From the NCBI GenBank assembly GCA_035294245.1, contig DATGLG010000025.1, positions 111,495-175,494 of the forward strand: DNA of 64,000 nucleotides, given 5' to 3'. A model generated the notes under the pieces. It searched no databases and was not told where the DNA came from. It saw nothing but the letters and a program-made list of their open reading frames with translations. Position numbers and translations under genes: made by a program. The stretch is from DATGLG01 sp035294245 (lineage in GTDB: Bacteria > Pseudomonadota > Alphaproteobacteria > JACZXZ01). This document shows, one piece after another, positions 36,702 through 45,612 of the stretch (positions are counted from its first letter, which is position 1; every line of letters begins with the position of its first letter).

Positions 36702-37589
36702 CTACGGCTTCACGGGAAAACAGGCGACATGGGCGTTCTTCAGGCGCTCGCAAAGGGCGCTCGCCGCCTCGCGGTCGGCCAGGGGACCGCCCTGGATGCG
36801 ATAGAAATCGCCTTTGCCGGCCACCGCCACCTTCTGCACCTTCAGCTTGAGGCTGCCCAGGAGCGCGCTATGCGCCCTGCGCAGGCGCTCCCATTCATGC
36901 TCCGCCTCGGCGGCCGAGCGCATGGCGCCAAGCTGCACGCGCCACCCTCCCGCCCCTGCCGCCGGAGCGGATGCGGCCGAGGCCGTCTGGGAATGGGCAG
37001 GGGCATTCGCGGGCGCGGGTGGAGTGGCGGCTATAGGAGCGGCATTCGTCGTCGCGGACTGGCCCTGCGGGGCGCTTGCCGGCGGCGTAGCCGGCGCTGT
37101 AGAGCCCGCCGGAGCCGCATTCTGCGGTGCGGGTGCGTTGGCCGTGGTGGACGGCGCTGCCGGTCCCGGCGCCGCGCTGGCGGTTTCCGATGCGCTTGAC
37201 GGCGGCGCGGCGGGCGCTTCGGCCGTCGGCCGCGCCATCGGCGTCTCGGGAGGCGGCAGCAGGTGCTCGGCGCCGCCCTGGTCGATGGATTTGCCGTTGG
37301 GAGCGATCTCGTTGTAGATCAGCTTGTCCTTGTTCGGCACTTCCATGCCGCCGGGGTTTTCCGGCTTTACCTTGTAAGGCTGCGTCTCGGCCTTGATCAG
37401 CGGCGCCACCCCGCCGGAGCCCGCGCGGACCCCTTCATGGTAGGCGTAGTAGACGATCGCCGCGAAGGCGCCGAGAACCAGCACGGCCGCCGCGGCGGCG
37501 AACATGCGGCGCCGGAGGGGCCGGCGCCTCTCGTCGTCATAGATGGCCTGCAGGGGATCGCGGGAGCCGGCCGGCCCGAACTCTGGCAT
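36702..37589 (-). CDS. SPOR-domain membrane protein
   Basis: A 295-residue protein: a cytoplasmic basic start, one membrane segment (FAAAAAVLVLGAFAAIVYYAY, ~30-50), a Pro/Ala-rich periplasmic spacer of ~150 residues, and a C-terminal SPOR domain (GGWRVQLGAMRSAAEAEHEW...DFYRIQGGPL) that binds denuded glycan at the division site. It overlaps the argS stop by one base. Confidence 0.92.
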   Translation of the reverse strand: MPEFGPAGSRDPLQAIYDDERRRPLRRRMFAAAAAVLVLGAFAAIVYYAYHEGVRAGSGGVAPLIKAETQPYKVKPENPGGMEVPNKDKLIYNEIAPNGKSIDQGGAEHLLPPPETPMARPTAEAPAAPPSSASETASAAPGPAAPSTTANAPAPQNAAPAGSTAPATPPASAPQGQSATTNAAPIAATPPAPANAPAHSQTASAASAPAAGAGGWRVQLGAMRSAAEAEHEWERLRRAHSALLGSLKLKVQKVAVAGKGDFYRIQGGPLADREAASALCERLKNAHVACFPVKP

Positions 37590-39370
37590 CAGTGCATCTC
37601 CTCAACGGCCTCTACGCCGAAGATCCCGAGCCCCGCCGCGATCACGAGCTGAACGCCCCGCACGAGCGCCAGGCGCGCCCCCGTCAGCACCGGATCGCCT
37701 TCGATGATGAAGCGCAGGCGTGGCTCTTCCCTGCCCTTCGTCCACAGCCCGTGGAAGGTCGCCGCGAGGTCGTAGAGATAGAAGGCCAGACGATGCGGCT
37801 CATGGGCTTCCGCCGCCGCCTCGATCTGCCGCGGCCATCCCGCGAGCATCTTGATCAAAGCAAGCTCAAGCGGGTCGGTCAAGCGCTCAAGCCCTTGTTT
37901 TGCCAGCGACTCGGGCGCCAGATCGAGATCGGGCATCGCCTCGCGCAGATTGCGCATCACCGAATGGCAGCGGGCATGGGCGTATTGCACGTAGAAAACC
38001 GGGTTGTCCCGCGACTGCTCCACCACCTTGGCAAGGTCGAAATCGAGCGGGGCGTCGTTCTTGCGCGTCAGCATGATGAAGCGCACGACGTCCTTGCCGA
38101 CCTCATCCACCACTTCGCGCAAGGTGACGAAGGTCCCGGCCCGCTTCGACATTTTGACCGGCTGACCTTCACGCAGCAGACGCACGAGCTGGCAGATCTT
38201 GACGTCGAGCTTGCCCTCGCCCCCGGTGATCGCCGCGACGGCCGCCTGCATGCGCTTGACATAGCCGCCGTGATCCGCACCCCAGACGTCGATCATGCTG
38301 CGCGTGCCGCGGCGGAACTTGTCCCAGTGATAGGCGATGTCCGCGGCGAAATAGGTCCAGCTCCCGTCCGATTTCCGCAAGGGGCGGTCGATGTCGTCGC
38401 CAAAGCGCGTCGCCCGGAACAGGGTCTGCGGCCGCGGCTCCCAATCCTCGGGCGCCTTGCCCTTGGGCGGATCGAGGATGCCGGTATAGAGCAGGCCGCG
38501 GCGCTCGAGCTCCCCCAAGGCCTCCTCGACCTTGCCCTTGGCGACGATGTCATCGCGCTCGGAGGTAAAGACTGCCTGGCGGATGCCCAGGGCCGCGAGA
38601 TCGGCGCGGATCGAGTCGAGCATCATGGCGACGGCGAGCTCGCGGACCGGCGGCAGCCAGTCTTGGAGAGCCGCGCCCCTGAGCGCCGTCCCGTATTTCT
38701 CCTTAAGAGCCTCGCCGACGGCCTTTAGATAATCTCCGCGATATTCCCAGGAGCGTCCGGAGAACAGCTCGGAAAACCGTGCCTCCGACATCTCGCCGTC
38801 AAGGGCCTCGAGATAGCGCGCATAGGCGGAATAAGCAAGCTGCTCAATCTGTTGTCCAGCGTCGTTGACGTAATATTCCCGCGTCACGCGATAGCCGGCG
38901 AACTCAAGAAGCGAGGCGAGGGCGTCGCCAAACACGGCTCCCCGGGCATGGGCCACGTGAAGCGGCCCCGTCGGATTGGCGGAGACGTATTCCACATTCA
39001 CCGCCTCGCCGCCGCCAGTGTCGCTGCGACCGTAAGCGAGCCCCACGCGCAACAGCTCGGCCAGGCAGGCGTGCCACTTCGACTCGGCCAGGGTGAGATT
39101 GACGAAGCCGGGTCCCGCGACCTCGACCGCGCGCATCTCCGGCCGCCGGCGCAGCCGCTCGGCCAGGGCCGCGGCCAAGGCGCGCGGACTCTGCTTCGCG
39201 TCTCGCGCCAGCACCATGGCGGCGTTGGTCGAGAGATCGCCATGACCGGCCTCACGCGGCGGATCGACGGCGATGCGGCCAAAATCGAGATTGGCGGGCA
39301 GCGCTCCCGCCGCGGCGAGGGCCTCCAGCTCGCCGATAACAATGCTGTGGAATTCTTTGAAAATGTTCAT
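37589..39370 (-). CDS. argS: Arginyl-tRNA synthetase
   Basis: A 593-residue class I synthetase with the HIGH-like motif HVAHARGAVFGD preceded by YVSANPTGPL, and KMSKRAGTF as the KMSKS-type loop. The N-terminal Add-1 domain (GHGDLSTNAAMVLARDAKQS) recognises the tRNA D-loop. It heads the long minus-strand cluster and follows dgt without a gap. Confidence 0.97.
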   Translation of the reverse strand: MNIFKEFHSIVIGELEALAAAGALPANLDFGRIAVDPPREAGHGDLSTNAAMVLARDAKQSPRALAAALAERLRRRPEMRAVEVAGPGFVNLTLAESKWHACLAELLRVGLAYGRSDTGGGEAVNVEYVSANPTGPLHVAHARGAVFGDALASLLEFAGYRVTREYYVNDAGQQIEQLAYSAYARYLEALDGEMSEARFSELFSGRSWEYRGDYLKAVGEALKEKYGTALRGAALQDWLPPVRELAVAMMLDSIRADLAALGIRQAVFTSERDDIVAKGKVEEALGELERRGLLYTGILDPPKGKAPEDWEPRPQTLFRATRFGDDIDRPLRKSDGSWTYFAADIAYHWDKFRRGTRSMIDVWGADHGGYVKRMQAAVAAITGGEGKLDVKICQLVRLLREGQPVKMSKRAGTFVTLREVVDEVGKDVVRFIMLTRKNDAPLDFDLAKVVEQSRDNPVFYVQYAHARCHSVMRNLREAMPDLDLAPESLAKQGLERLTDPLELALIKMLAGWPRQIEAAAEAHEPHRLAFYLYDLAATFHGLWTKGREEPRLRFIIEGDPVLTGARLALVRGVQLVIAAGLGIFGVEAVEEMH

Positions 39371-40546
39371 CTAAGTTCTGGCGTGAGGGTCGAAAAGGCG
39401 GCGGTGCTCGTCGAGGGCGTAGCGATCGGTCATGCCGGCGATATAATCCGTTACCACGCGCGCCGTCGCCGTGGAGCCGGGCCGCTCGGCAAGGCGGCGC
39501 CATTCCGTTGGCAGGCATTCGGGCTCGGCGAGGAACAGCCGGAACAGCTCGCCCACCACGCGGCGGGCCTTGCTGGTCATGCGGTTGACTCGGTAATGCC
39601 GGTACATGCGCTCGAAGAGAAACGCCCGGAGCGCGCGGTCGTTCTGGCGCATCTCGTCGGAAAATGCAACGACGGGTCGGCCGAGCCGACGGATATCGTC
39701 GGCGCTCCCCACCTGGGCTTCGGAAAGGCGGCGGCGCGTCTCGGCGAGGAGGTCGTTGACCATGTGGTCGATGAGGCGGCGGATCGCCTCATGGACGAGC
39801 CGTCCCCGCTCCAGCCCGGGATGGCTTGCCGCCACCGCCTTAAAGGTGGGCCCGACGAGCGGCACCTCCAGCAAATCCTCGACGGCGAAGAGACCGGCTC
39901 GCAGCCCGTCGTCGATGTCGTGATTGTTGTAGGCGATGTCGTCGGAAAGCGCCGCCACCTGGGCTTCGGCGCTGGGCCAGGTCGCGAGCTCGAGATCGTG
40001 CGCCGCATTGTAGTTGCGGATGCCCTCGGGTAGCGCCTCGGGCTTGCCGGTGCCGAGAAGCGGGCCGTTATGCTTCACCACGCCTTCCAGGGTCTCCCAG
40101 GTGAGGTTGAGCCCGTCGAAATCCGCGTAGCGCTGCTCGAGCTTGGTGAGGATGCGCAGGCTCTGGGCGTTGTGGTCGAAGCCGCCAAAGGGCGCCGTGG
40201 CCTCGCGGAGCGCGTCCTCGCCGGCATGGCCGAACGGGGGATGACCGAGGTCATGAGCCAAGGCCAGAGCCTCGGCGAGATCCTCGTTGAGGCGCAGCGC
40301 CCGCCCGATCGAGCGCGCGATCTGCGCCACTTCGAGGCTGTGGGAGAGCCGGGTCCGGTAGTAATCCCCCTCGTGATAGACGAAGACCTGCGTTTTGTAG
40401 CTGAGGCGGCGGAAGGCCGCGGCGTGGATGACGCGGTCGCGATCGCGCTGATGGGGCGTGCGGGTCGGGCTTTCGGGCTCCGGGATGAGCCGGCCGCGGC
40501 TCCGCGCCGGATCGCAGGCGTAGGGGGCGAGCGGGGTCGCGATCAT
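39371..40546 (-). CDS. dgt: dGTP triphosphohydrolase-like HD protein
   Basis: A 391-residue HD-domain nucleotidase. RDRDRVIHAAAFRRLSYKTQ and YRTRLSHSLEVAQIARSIGR come before the HD motif ALAHDLGHPPFGHAGE, with VAALSDDIAYNNHDIDDG completing the metal site. It hydrolyses dGTP or other dNTPs to nucleoside and triphosphate. It abuts argS directly and is divergent from erpA. Confidence 0.95.
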   Translation of the reverse strand: MIATPLAPYACDPARSRGRLIPEPESPTRTPHQRDRDRVIHAAAFRRLSYKTQVFVYHEGDYYRTRLSHSLEVAQIARSIGRALRLNEDLAEALALAHDLGHPPFGHAGEDALREATAPFGGFDHNAQSLRILTKLEQRYADFDGLNLTWETLEGVVKHNGPLLGTGKPEALPEGIRNYNAAHDLELATWPSAEAQVAALSDDIAYNNHDIDDGLRAGLFAVEDLLEVPLVGPTFKAVAASHPGLERGRLVHEAIRRLIDHMVNDLLAETRRRLSEAQVGSADDIRRLGRPVVAFSDEMRQNDRALRAFLFERMYRHYRVNRMTSKARRVVGELFRLFLAEPECLPTEWRRLAERPGSTATARVVTDYIAGMTDRYALDEHRRLFDPHART

Positions 40547-40784
40547 CGCGCCACCCTATAGCGGCGCCGGAACCCAGGCAATGCGCGGTCCCGAGGTCGG
40601 GCCGAATACAACGCGCCACCTACTAAATCTGGGGGATGCAACCGCCGCCAAAAAGGGGGCGACGTTGGCATCCCCTTTGGCGCCTCCCGCCCGTCGCTCC
40701 ATTTGACAAAGGCTGGTGTGTCATTAAATAGGAGCGTGGAAACGGGGGACTCTACTGCCCTTGGTTAAGACGGGAGTGGAAGGG

Positions 40785-41141
40785 ATGACGCCTGAGGCGG
40801 CGGTCGCAACGGCAGCGGAGATCAGCATCAGCGCGAATGCGGCCAAGCGCATCGCGGCCTTGATCGCGGCCGAGAACAATGCGGCGCTCAGCATGCGCGT
40901 CTCGGTCTCGGGGGGCGGCTGCGCCGGCTTCCAATACGGCTTCAGCTTCGACGACGCGCGCAACGCTGACGACCGCGTCTTCGAGCGCGACGGCGCCCGC
41001 GTGGTGATCGACGAGATGTCCCTCGAGCTCCTCAAGGGCGCGGAGATCGATTATGTCGAGGACCTGCTCGGCTCCTATTTCAAAGTGCAAAACCCCAACG
41101 CCGCGACCTCCTGCGGCTGCGGCAGCTCCTTCTCGATCTGA
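40785..41141 (+). CDS. erpA: Iron-sulfur cluster insertion protein ErpA
   Basis: A 118-residue A-type carrier with the three cluster-binding cysteines: one in SGGGCAGFQYGF and two in SCGCGSSFSI at the C-terminus. It delivers clusters to apo-proteins. The ATG at 40785 has GGAG upstream; a TTG at 40761 would add eight residues. Clients here could include the two-cluster ferredoxin and IlvD. Confidence 0.94.
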   Translation: MTPEAAVATAAEISISANAAKRIAALIAAENNAALSMRVSVSGGGCAGFQYGFSFDDARNADDRVFERDGARVVIDEMSLELLKGAEIDYVEDLLGSYFKVQNPNAATSCGCGSSFSI

Positions 41142-41303
41142 GTCCTAAGCCCACGCCGGCGGCGACATTCCGCGCAGAAATCTCACAACTCGCCTCAAGA
41201 AAATATCGCTTCGAGCGATCGCCGCGGCTGCGCCGTTTCGTGCTATGAAGCGGCGGGCCCGCACCGCCCAGCGGCGCCGGTACCCCAGCCCGGGAGATCC
41301 GCC

Positions 41304-42074
41304 GTGATCAAGCTCGCCACTTGGAACGTCAATTCGGTGAAGGCCCGCCTGCCTCATCTCTTGCGTTGGCTCAAGGAGGCGGCGCCCGATATCGTGCTCC
41401 TGCAGGAGATCAAGCTCCTCGCCGACGACTTCCCGAGCCTCGAGATCGGCGATCTCGGCTACAATATCGCGGTGGTGGGGCAGAAGAGCTATAACGGCGT
41501 CGCCATCCTGGCGAAGCAGCCGGTCGCGGTCGAGCAGCGCGCCCTGCCCGGGGATGGCAGCGACGAGCAGGCGCGCTATCTCGAAGCGGTCATCGGCGAG
41601 CTTCGCGTGGCGACGCTCTATCTTCCCAACGGCAATCCCGTCGACAGCGCCAAGTTCTCCTACAAGCTCGCCTGGATGGAGCGGCTGCGTCTCCACGCCC
41701 AGGCGCTGCTCGATCGCGAGGAGCCTTTCGTGCTCGGTGGCGATTTCAACGTGATCCCGAGCGCGGAGGACGTCTACGATCCCGCGGCCTGGCAGGACGA
41801 CGCCCTCTTCCGGTTGGAGAGCCGGGCGCAGTTCCGCGCCCTGATCTATCTCGGTCTGACCGACGCCTTCCGCGCGCTCCATCACGAGCCCCATAGCTAT
41901 ACCTTCTGGGACTACCAGGGCGGACGCTGGCAGCGCGACGAGGGCCTGCGCATCGACCATCTCCTGCTCTCGCCCCAGGCCGCCGACCGCCTCGCCGCCT
42001 GCGAGATCGACCGCACGCCGCGCGGCTGGGAGCGCGCCTCCGACCATACGCCGGTGTGGTGCGCGCTTGCTTAA
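41304..42074 (+). CDS. xth: Exodeoxyribonuclease III
   Basis: A 256-residue AP endonuclease and 3'-5' exonuclease: MIKLATWNVNSVKARLPHLL, LLQEIKLL with the metal Glu, FVLGGDFNVIPSAEDVYDP, and RIDHLLLS with SDHTPVWCAL closing the active site. It starts with GTG at 41304. Confidence 0.95.
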   Translation: MIKLATWNVNSVKARLPHLLRWLKEAAPDIVLLQEIKLLADDFPSLEIGDLGYNIAVVGQKSYNGVAILAKQPVAVEQRALPGDGSDEQARYLEAVIGELRVATLYLPNGNPVDSAKFSYKLAWMERLRLHAQALLDREEPFVLGGDFNVIPSAEDVYDPAAWQDDALFRLESRAQFRALIYLGLTDAFRALHHEPHSYTFWDYQGGRWQRDEGLRIDHLLLSPQAADRLAACEIDRTPRGWERASDHTPVWCALA

Positions 42075-42090
42075 GATGCGGGCTCGTGAA

Positions 42091-42207
42091 CCCCTCACCC
42101 GCGTGCTGCGCACGCACCCTCTCCCGCACAGGGAGAGGGTCCATTTGCCCTCTCCCCTCGTGGGAGAGGGCGGCGAACCCAGACCGTGGTCTGGGGGAGC
42201 GGGTGAG
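42091..42207. repeat. Palindromic hairpin array upstream of DUF559 gene
   Basis: Within 117 bp there are three perfect inverted repeats: 42116-42125/42131-42140 (ACCCTCTCCC, 5-base loop), 42147-42156/42162-42171 (GCCCTCTCCC) and 42178-42185/42188-42195 (CCCAGACC). They are enclosed by CTCACCCGC (42094-42102) and GCGGGTGAG (42199-42207). This resembles REP/MITE-type dispersed repeats. Confidence 0.8.
42093..42115 (+). repeat. Left 23-bp terminal inverted repeat
   Basis: It begins CCTCACCCGCGTGCTG and matches the reverse complement of 42616-42638 at 22 of 23 positions (one G/A difference at the eleventh base). Confidence 0.85.
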
Positions 42208-42220
42208 AGCGTAGGTCAAA

Positions 42221-42565
42221 ATGAATAGCCGGCCATACACCTTAACGGAGCGAGCCCGCGCCATGCGCCACGAGGCGACTCCGGCCGAGCGTAGGCTATG
42301 GCGCGCTTTACGCGATCGCCAGCCCGGCGGCGCCAAGTTCCGCCGCCAAGTGCCGCTTGCGCACTATATCGCCGATTTCGTCTGCTTCAATGCCCGCCTC
42401 ATTATCGAGGTCGATGGCGGACAACATGCGGAAAGTCACGGCGACTCAGCGCGCACCAAAGTGCTGGCTACGCAGGGCTATCGTGTGCTCCGCTTCTGGA
42501 ACAACGAGGTGATGGAGAATCTCGGGGGCGTGCTCGCCGCGATCACGGGGGCGCTCAATGCGTGA
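42221..42565 (+). CDS. DUF559 endonuclease-fold protein
   Basis: A 114-residue protein of the DUF559 family, related in fold to very-short-patch-repair and restriction endonucleases. It contains ATPAERRLWRALRDRQPGGA, KFRRQVPLAHYIADFVCF (Asp), LIIEVDGGQH (Glu and Asp) and YRVLRFWNNEVMENL. The catalytic-type residues are intact. No methylase or other restriction gene is nearby. It lies inside the TIR-bounded element. Confidence 0.88.
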   Translation: MNSRPYTLTERARAMRHEATPAERRLWRALRDRQPGGAKFRRQVPLAHYIADFVCFNARLIIEVDGGQHAESHGDSARTKVLATQGYRVLRFWNNEVMENLGGVLAAITGALNA

Positions 42566-42615
42566 TGCCCCTCACCCATTCGTTGTCGCTCCCCTCACGA
42601 GGGGCGGAGGGGGCG

Positions 42616-42638
42616 GCGTGCGCAGCATGCGGGTGAGG
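42616..42638 (-). repeat. Right 23-bp terminal inverted repeat
   Basis: It ends in GCATGCGGGTGAGG and pairs with 42093-42115 (22/23). A further inverted pair, CCTCACCC at 42570-42577 with GGGTGAGG at 42631-42638, lies around it. Confidence 0.85.
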
Positions 42639-42721
42639 CGGGGTTAAGAGAGAATAAGATAGCTGGCTATTGATAAAGAAACGCGCGGGCAAGGGTGAAG
42701 ACGCGAACCGAGGAGGTCGAG

Positions 42722-43141
42722 ATGGCGACGATCGAGAAACTGGAGGGCGGCTGCCTGTGCGGCGCCGTGCGCTATCGCTTCGAGAATTCGCCGCAATATG
42801 TGGGGCACTGCCATTGCAGCATGTGCCGCCGCGCCGGCGGCGCCGCCATGGTGACCTGGGCCACCTTGCGCGAGGCGGATGTCGCGATGCTTGCGGGCGA
42901 ACCGCGCTGGTACCGCTCCTCCGATCATGCGCGGCGGGGCTTTTGTCCCACCTGCGGCACGCCGCTCTTCTTCGTGTCGACGCGCTATCCCGGGGTCATC
43001 GACGTCACCGTGGGCAGCCTCGACCGCCCCGAGCGCGTGCAGCCGGACCGCCATGTCTATGAGCCGGACCGCATCCCGTGGGTGATCATGACCGACGGCC
43101 TGCCGCGCCATCGCGAAGGCAGCCACTCGCCGCTGATGTGA
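42722..43141 (+). CDS. GFA family zinc protein
   Basis: A 139-residue protein of the GFA/CENP-V fold, with zinc cysteines in GGCLCGAVRYRFE, HCHCSMCRR and FCPTCGTPLFF. The family includes glutathione-dependent formaldehyde-activating enzymes, but most members have no assigned substrate. AGGAGGT precedes the ATG at 42722; a GTG at 42695 is a weaker alternative. Confidence 0.92.
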   Translation: MATIEKLEGGCLCGAVRYRFENSPQYVGHCHCSMCRRAGGAAMVTWATLREADVAMLAGEPRWYRSSDHARRGFCPTCGTPLFFVSTRYPGVIDVTVGSLDRPERVQPDRHVYEPDRIPWVIMTDGLPRHREGSHSPLM

Positions 43142-43175
43142 GGGCGGGCGGCGGCGGACTCGACGAGCGCCGAAC

Positions 43176-43859
43176 ATGGCCGACGGCTTTCTTACCGCGC
43201 TTGCGCAAGATCTTGGCAATGGCGACCTGCGCGGGCTCTCCTGGCTCTTCTCTCTCTTCGCCTTCGCCGTCTCGATGTCGGCGACGCCGGGGCCGAACAA
43301 CGCCATGGTGGCATCCTCGGGCGCGACCTTCGGCCTGATGCGCACGCTGCCCCATATCCTCGGCGTCTCTTTCGGCTTCCCCATCATGCTGCTCGCGGTC
43401 GCCCTCGGCGCCGGCGAGCTGCTGCGCGCCTATCCGGCGGCCCATGCGGTCATGCGCTGGATCGGCGCCGCCTATCTCGTCTGGCTGGCCTGGCGCATCG
43501 CCGTATCGCCCATCGGTCGCGGCGAAGCGGATGCGACGGTGCCGAGAGCACGCGCCGTCGCGAGCGGACGGCCGCTCAACTTCATCGAGGCGGCTCTCTT
43601 CCAATGGATCAATCCCAAGGCCTGGGTGATCGCCATCGGCGCCGTCGCCACTTACACGACCGGCGCCGCCGTGCTTGCCCAGGTGCTCATTCTCTCGATC
43701 GTCTTCCTCCTCGTCTGCATTCCCTGCCTGACCCTATGGACGGGCATCGGCGCCGGTGCGGCACGCCTGCTCCGCACTCCACGGGGGTTGCGCGCCTTCA
43801 ATCTCGCCATGGCGGCGCTGCTGATCGCCTCCCTGGTGCCGCTCCTTGGCGAGGGATAG
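43176..43859 (+). CDS. LysE/RhtB family exporter
   Basis: A 227-residue membrane protein with about six helices. The family signature SMSATPGPNNAMVASSGATF is at residues ~33-52, and FQWINPKAWVIAIGA is conserved in the second half. Members export amino acids or related metabolites; the substrate is not predictable. It lies 34 bp after the GFA gene and may be co-transcribed. Confidence 0.92.
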   Translation: MADGFLTALAQDLGNGDLRGLSWLFSLFAFAVSMSATPGPNNAMVASSGATFGLMRTLPHILGVSFGFPIMLLAVALGAGELLRAYPAAHAVMRWIGAAYLVWLAWRIAVSPIGRGEADATVPRARAVASGRPLNFIEAALFQWINPKAWVIAIGAVATYTTGAAVLAQVLILSIVFLLVCIPCLTLWTGIGAGAARLLRTPRGLRAFNLAMAALLIASLVPLLGEG

Positions 43860-44141
43860 TCCACCCCGATTGCAAATAATCACAAAGTATTAAAACGATA
43901 ATGTCAGACACCATAAATACTTACAAATAATAACTGTCAGAATATGGTCAGAGAAACAAAAAATTACTCGATTTGCTAAATATCAAGCATAATCGATTTG
44001 CGCCATTCTGTTTGTTGGCATATCATATACCAACTCGCTTGATACAAATCTCTCATGATAATTATCAAGTGATAAATAATCGAAAGACAAGCTCGCATAG
44101 AACGGGCTCACGGGAAAAGCCTTCGACAAAGGGAGAGGCCC
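43860..44141. other. 282-bp AT-rich intergenic region before first OxlT-type gene
   Basis: This stretch is markedly AT-rich against the GC-rich surroundings and has no plausible ORF. It contains an operator-like palindrome (44015-44033) and three TATCAAG/CTTGATA words at 43981-43987, 44038-44044 and 44063-44069, the last two inverted. It is probably a heavily regulated promoter or a trace of foreign DNA. Confidence 0.6.
44015..44033. promoter_or_regulatory. Predicted operator of first OxlT-type gene
   Basis: TTGGCATATCATATACCAA is a near-perfect 19-bp inverted repeat 109 bp upstream of the start codon. The word GG(C/T)AT-n5-ATACC also occurs at 45613-45627 before the second transporter. TTGG...CCAA palindromes with an AT core are typical of several GntR-type regulators; the binder is unknown. 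Confidence 0.55.
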
Positions 44142-45449
44142 ATGGCAGCAAGCGAAGCAGTTTCCGGTTCCCGACCCAGCGCCAATCGCTGGGTGCAGCT
44201 GATCCTCGGCATCGTCTGCATGGCGAGCGTCGCCAATCTGCAATATGGCTGGACGCTCTTCGTCCTGCCGATCCAGCATCAATGGGGATGGTCGAAGGCC
44301 GAGATCCAGGTGGCCTTCTCGATCTTCATCCTGCTCGAGACCTGGCTCGTGCCCTTCGAGGGCGCCATCGTCGATCGCATCGGGCCGCGCTGGATGGTGC
44401 TCGCCGGCGGTGTCTGCACCTTCCTCGCCTGGTTCATCGATTCCCAGGCAAGCTCGCTCACGATGCTCTACGTCGGCGGCGCCATTGCCGGGCTTGCCGG
44501 GGGTGCCGTTTACGGCACCTGCGTCGGCAACGCCCTCAAATGGTTCCCCGACAAGCGGGGCCTCTGCGGCGGGCTCACGGCCGCAGGCTTCGGCGCCGGC
44601 GCCGCGATCACCATCGCGCCGATCCGCGCCATGATCCAGTCGAGCGGCTACCAGCACACCTTCCTCGTCTTCGCCATCATCTACGGCGTCATCATCGTCA
44701 TCGTCTCCAATTTCATCAAAGCGCCGCGCGCCGAGGACATGCCGCCGCTCCACAAAATCAAGGTGCGCCAGGGCACCGAGGATGTGCCGCCCTTGAAGGC
44801 CCTGCGCTCGCCCCTCTTCTGGATCATGTATCTCATGTTCTTTCTCGTGGCCGCGGGCGGCCTGATGTCGGCGGCGCAGCTTTCCCCCATCGCCCATGAG
44901 CGCGGCATCGCCGACACCCTCGTCACCATCTTCGGCATCACCACGCCGGCGATCGTCGCCGCCCTCACCGCCCACAGCATCACCAACGGCGTCGGGCGGC
45001 CCCTCAACGGCTGGATCTCCGACCATATCGGCCGCGGCAACATGATGGGCATCGCCTTCGGCATCGAGGCGCTCTGCCTCGCTGGCTTCGGCTTCTTCGG
45101 CACCACGGCGACCTCGTTCATCATCACCGACGCCCTGGTGTTCCTCTTCTGGGGCGACATCTTCAGCCTCTTCGCCGCCACCGTCGGCGACGCCTTCGGC
45201 CGCAAATACGTGACCGTCAATTACGGCATGATGTACACGGCGAAGGGCGCCGCCTCGCTCCTCGTTCCCCTCGGCAACGTGCTCACCCATTGGACCGGGA
45301 GCTGGCACGCCGTCTATGCGGTCGGCTGCGCCATGAACGTGGTCGCGGCCCTGCTCGGCTTCTTCGTGCTGCGGCCGGTCATCAACGCCAAGCTGCGCCA
45401 CCTCGCCGCTGCCGAGGCCGAGACGCCGTTGCGGCCGGCACGCGCCTGA
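44142..45449 (+). CDS. OxlT-type major facilitator (oxalate/formate antiporter family), copy 1
   Basis: A 435-residue, 12-helix transporter. NLQYGWTLFVLPIQ, EIQVAFSIFILLETWLVPFE and VYGTCVGNALKWFPDKRG match the oxalate/formate antiporter family. Basic residues at the OxlT substrate-charge positions appear kept: Arg286 (NGVGRPLNGW) and Lys368 (MMYTAKGAAS), 82 apart. It exchanges carboxylates across the inner membrane; oxalate is a guess from family only. It is a close tandem paralogue of the next gene. Confidence 0.9.
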   Translation: MAASEAVSGSRPSANRWVQLILGIVCMASVANLQYGWTLFVLPIQHQWGWSKAEIQVAFSIFILLETWLVPFEGAIVDRIGPRWMVLAGGVCTFLAWFIDSQASSLTMLYVGGAIAGLAGGAVYGTCVGNALKWFPDKRGLCGGLTAAGFGAGAAITIAPIRAMIQSSGYQHTFLVFAIIYGVIIVIVSNFIKAPRAEDMPPLHKIKVRQGTEDVPPLKALRSPLFWIMYLMFFLVAAGGLMSAAQLSPIAHERGIADTLVTIFGITTPAIVAALTAHSITNGVGRPLNGWISDHIGRGNMMGIAFGIEALCLAGFGFFGTTATSFIITDALVFLFWGDIFSLFAATVGDAFGRKYVTVNYGMMYTAKGAASLLVPLGNVLTHWTGSWHAVYAVGCAMNVVAALLGFFVLRPVINAKLRHLAAAEAETPLRPARA

Positions 45450-45471
45450 GCCCGGCAATCCCGCTTCAAGA

Positions 45472-45504
45472 GGCCATGCTCCCTAGAGTGGGGGCATGGC
45501 CTTT
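45472..45504 (+). terminator. Rho-independent-type terminator after first OxlT-type gene
   Basis: GGCCATGCTCCC (45472-45483) pairs with GGGGGCATGGCC (45490-45501) in a 12-bp stem with one T-G pair and a 6-base loop, followed by TTT. It starts 22 bp after the stop codon. Confidence 0.75.
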
Positions 45505-45612
45505 CCATCTTCGCGGATCGACTTGACGGAAATCGCGTCAATCAGCGACGACGCTTAGCCACCGCCCCATCGATCACGACGACGCGACTTGACCTTTGCG
45601 CGGTGATGGGTT

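Larger units (their letters stand above)
42093..42638. mobile_element. 546-bp TIR-bounded element carrying a DUF559 gene
   Basis: Two 23-bp near-perfect inverted repeats bracket a hairpin array and the single DUF559 gene. There is no transposase inside. The arrangement looks like a non-autonomous mobile unit. TTAAGA occurs on both sides (42071-42076 and 42644-42649) but is not adjacent to the repeats, so it may not be a target duplication. Confidence 0.6.

Noticed and set aside
42071..42649. TTAAGA copies as target-site duplication of the DUF559 element
   Set aside because: They are 16 and 5 bp away from the repeats at unequal distance, and the first overlaps the xth stop; coincidence cannot be excluded.
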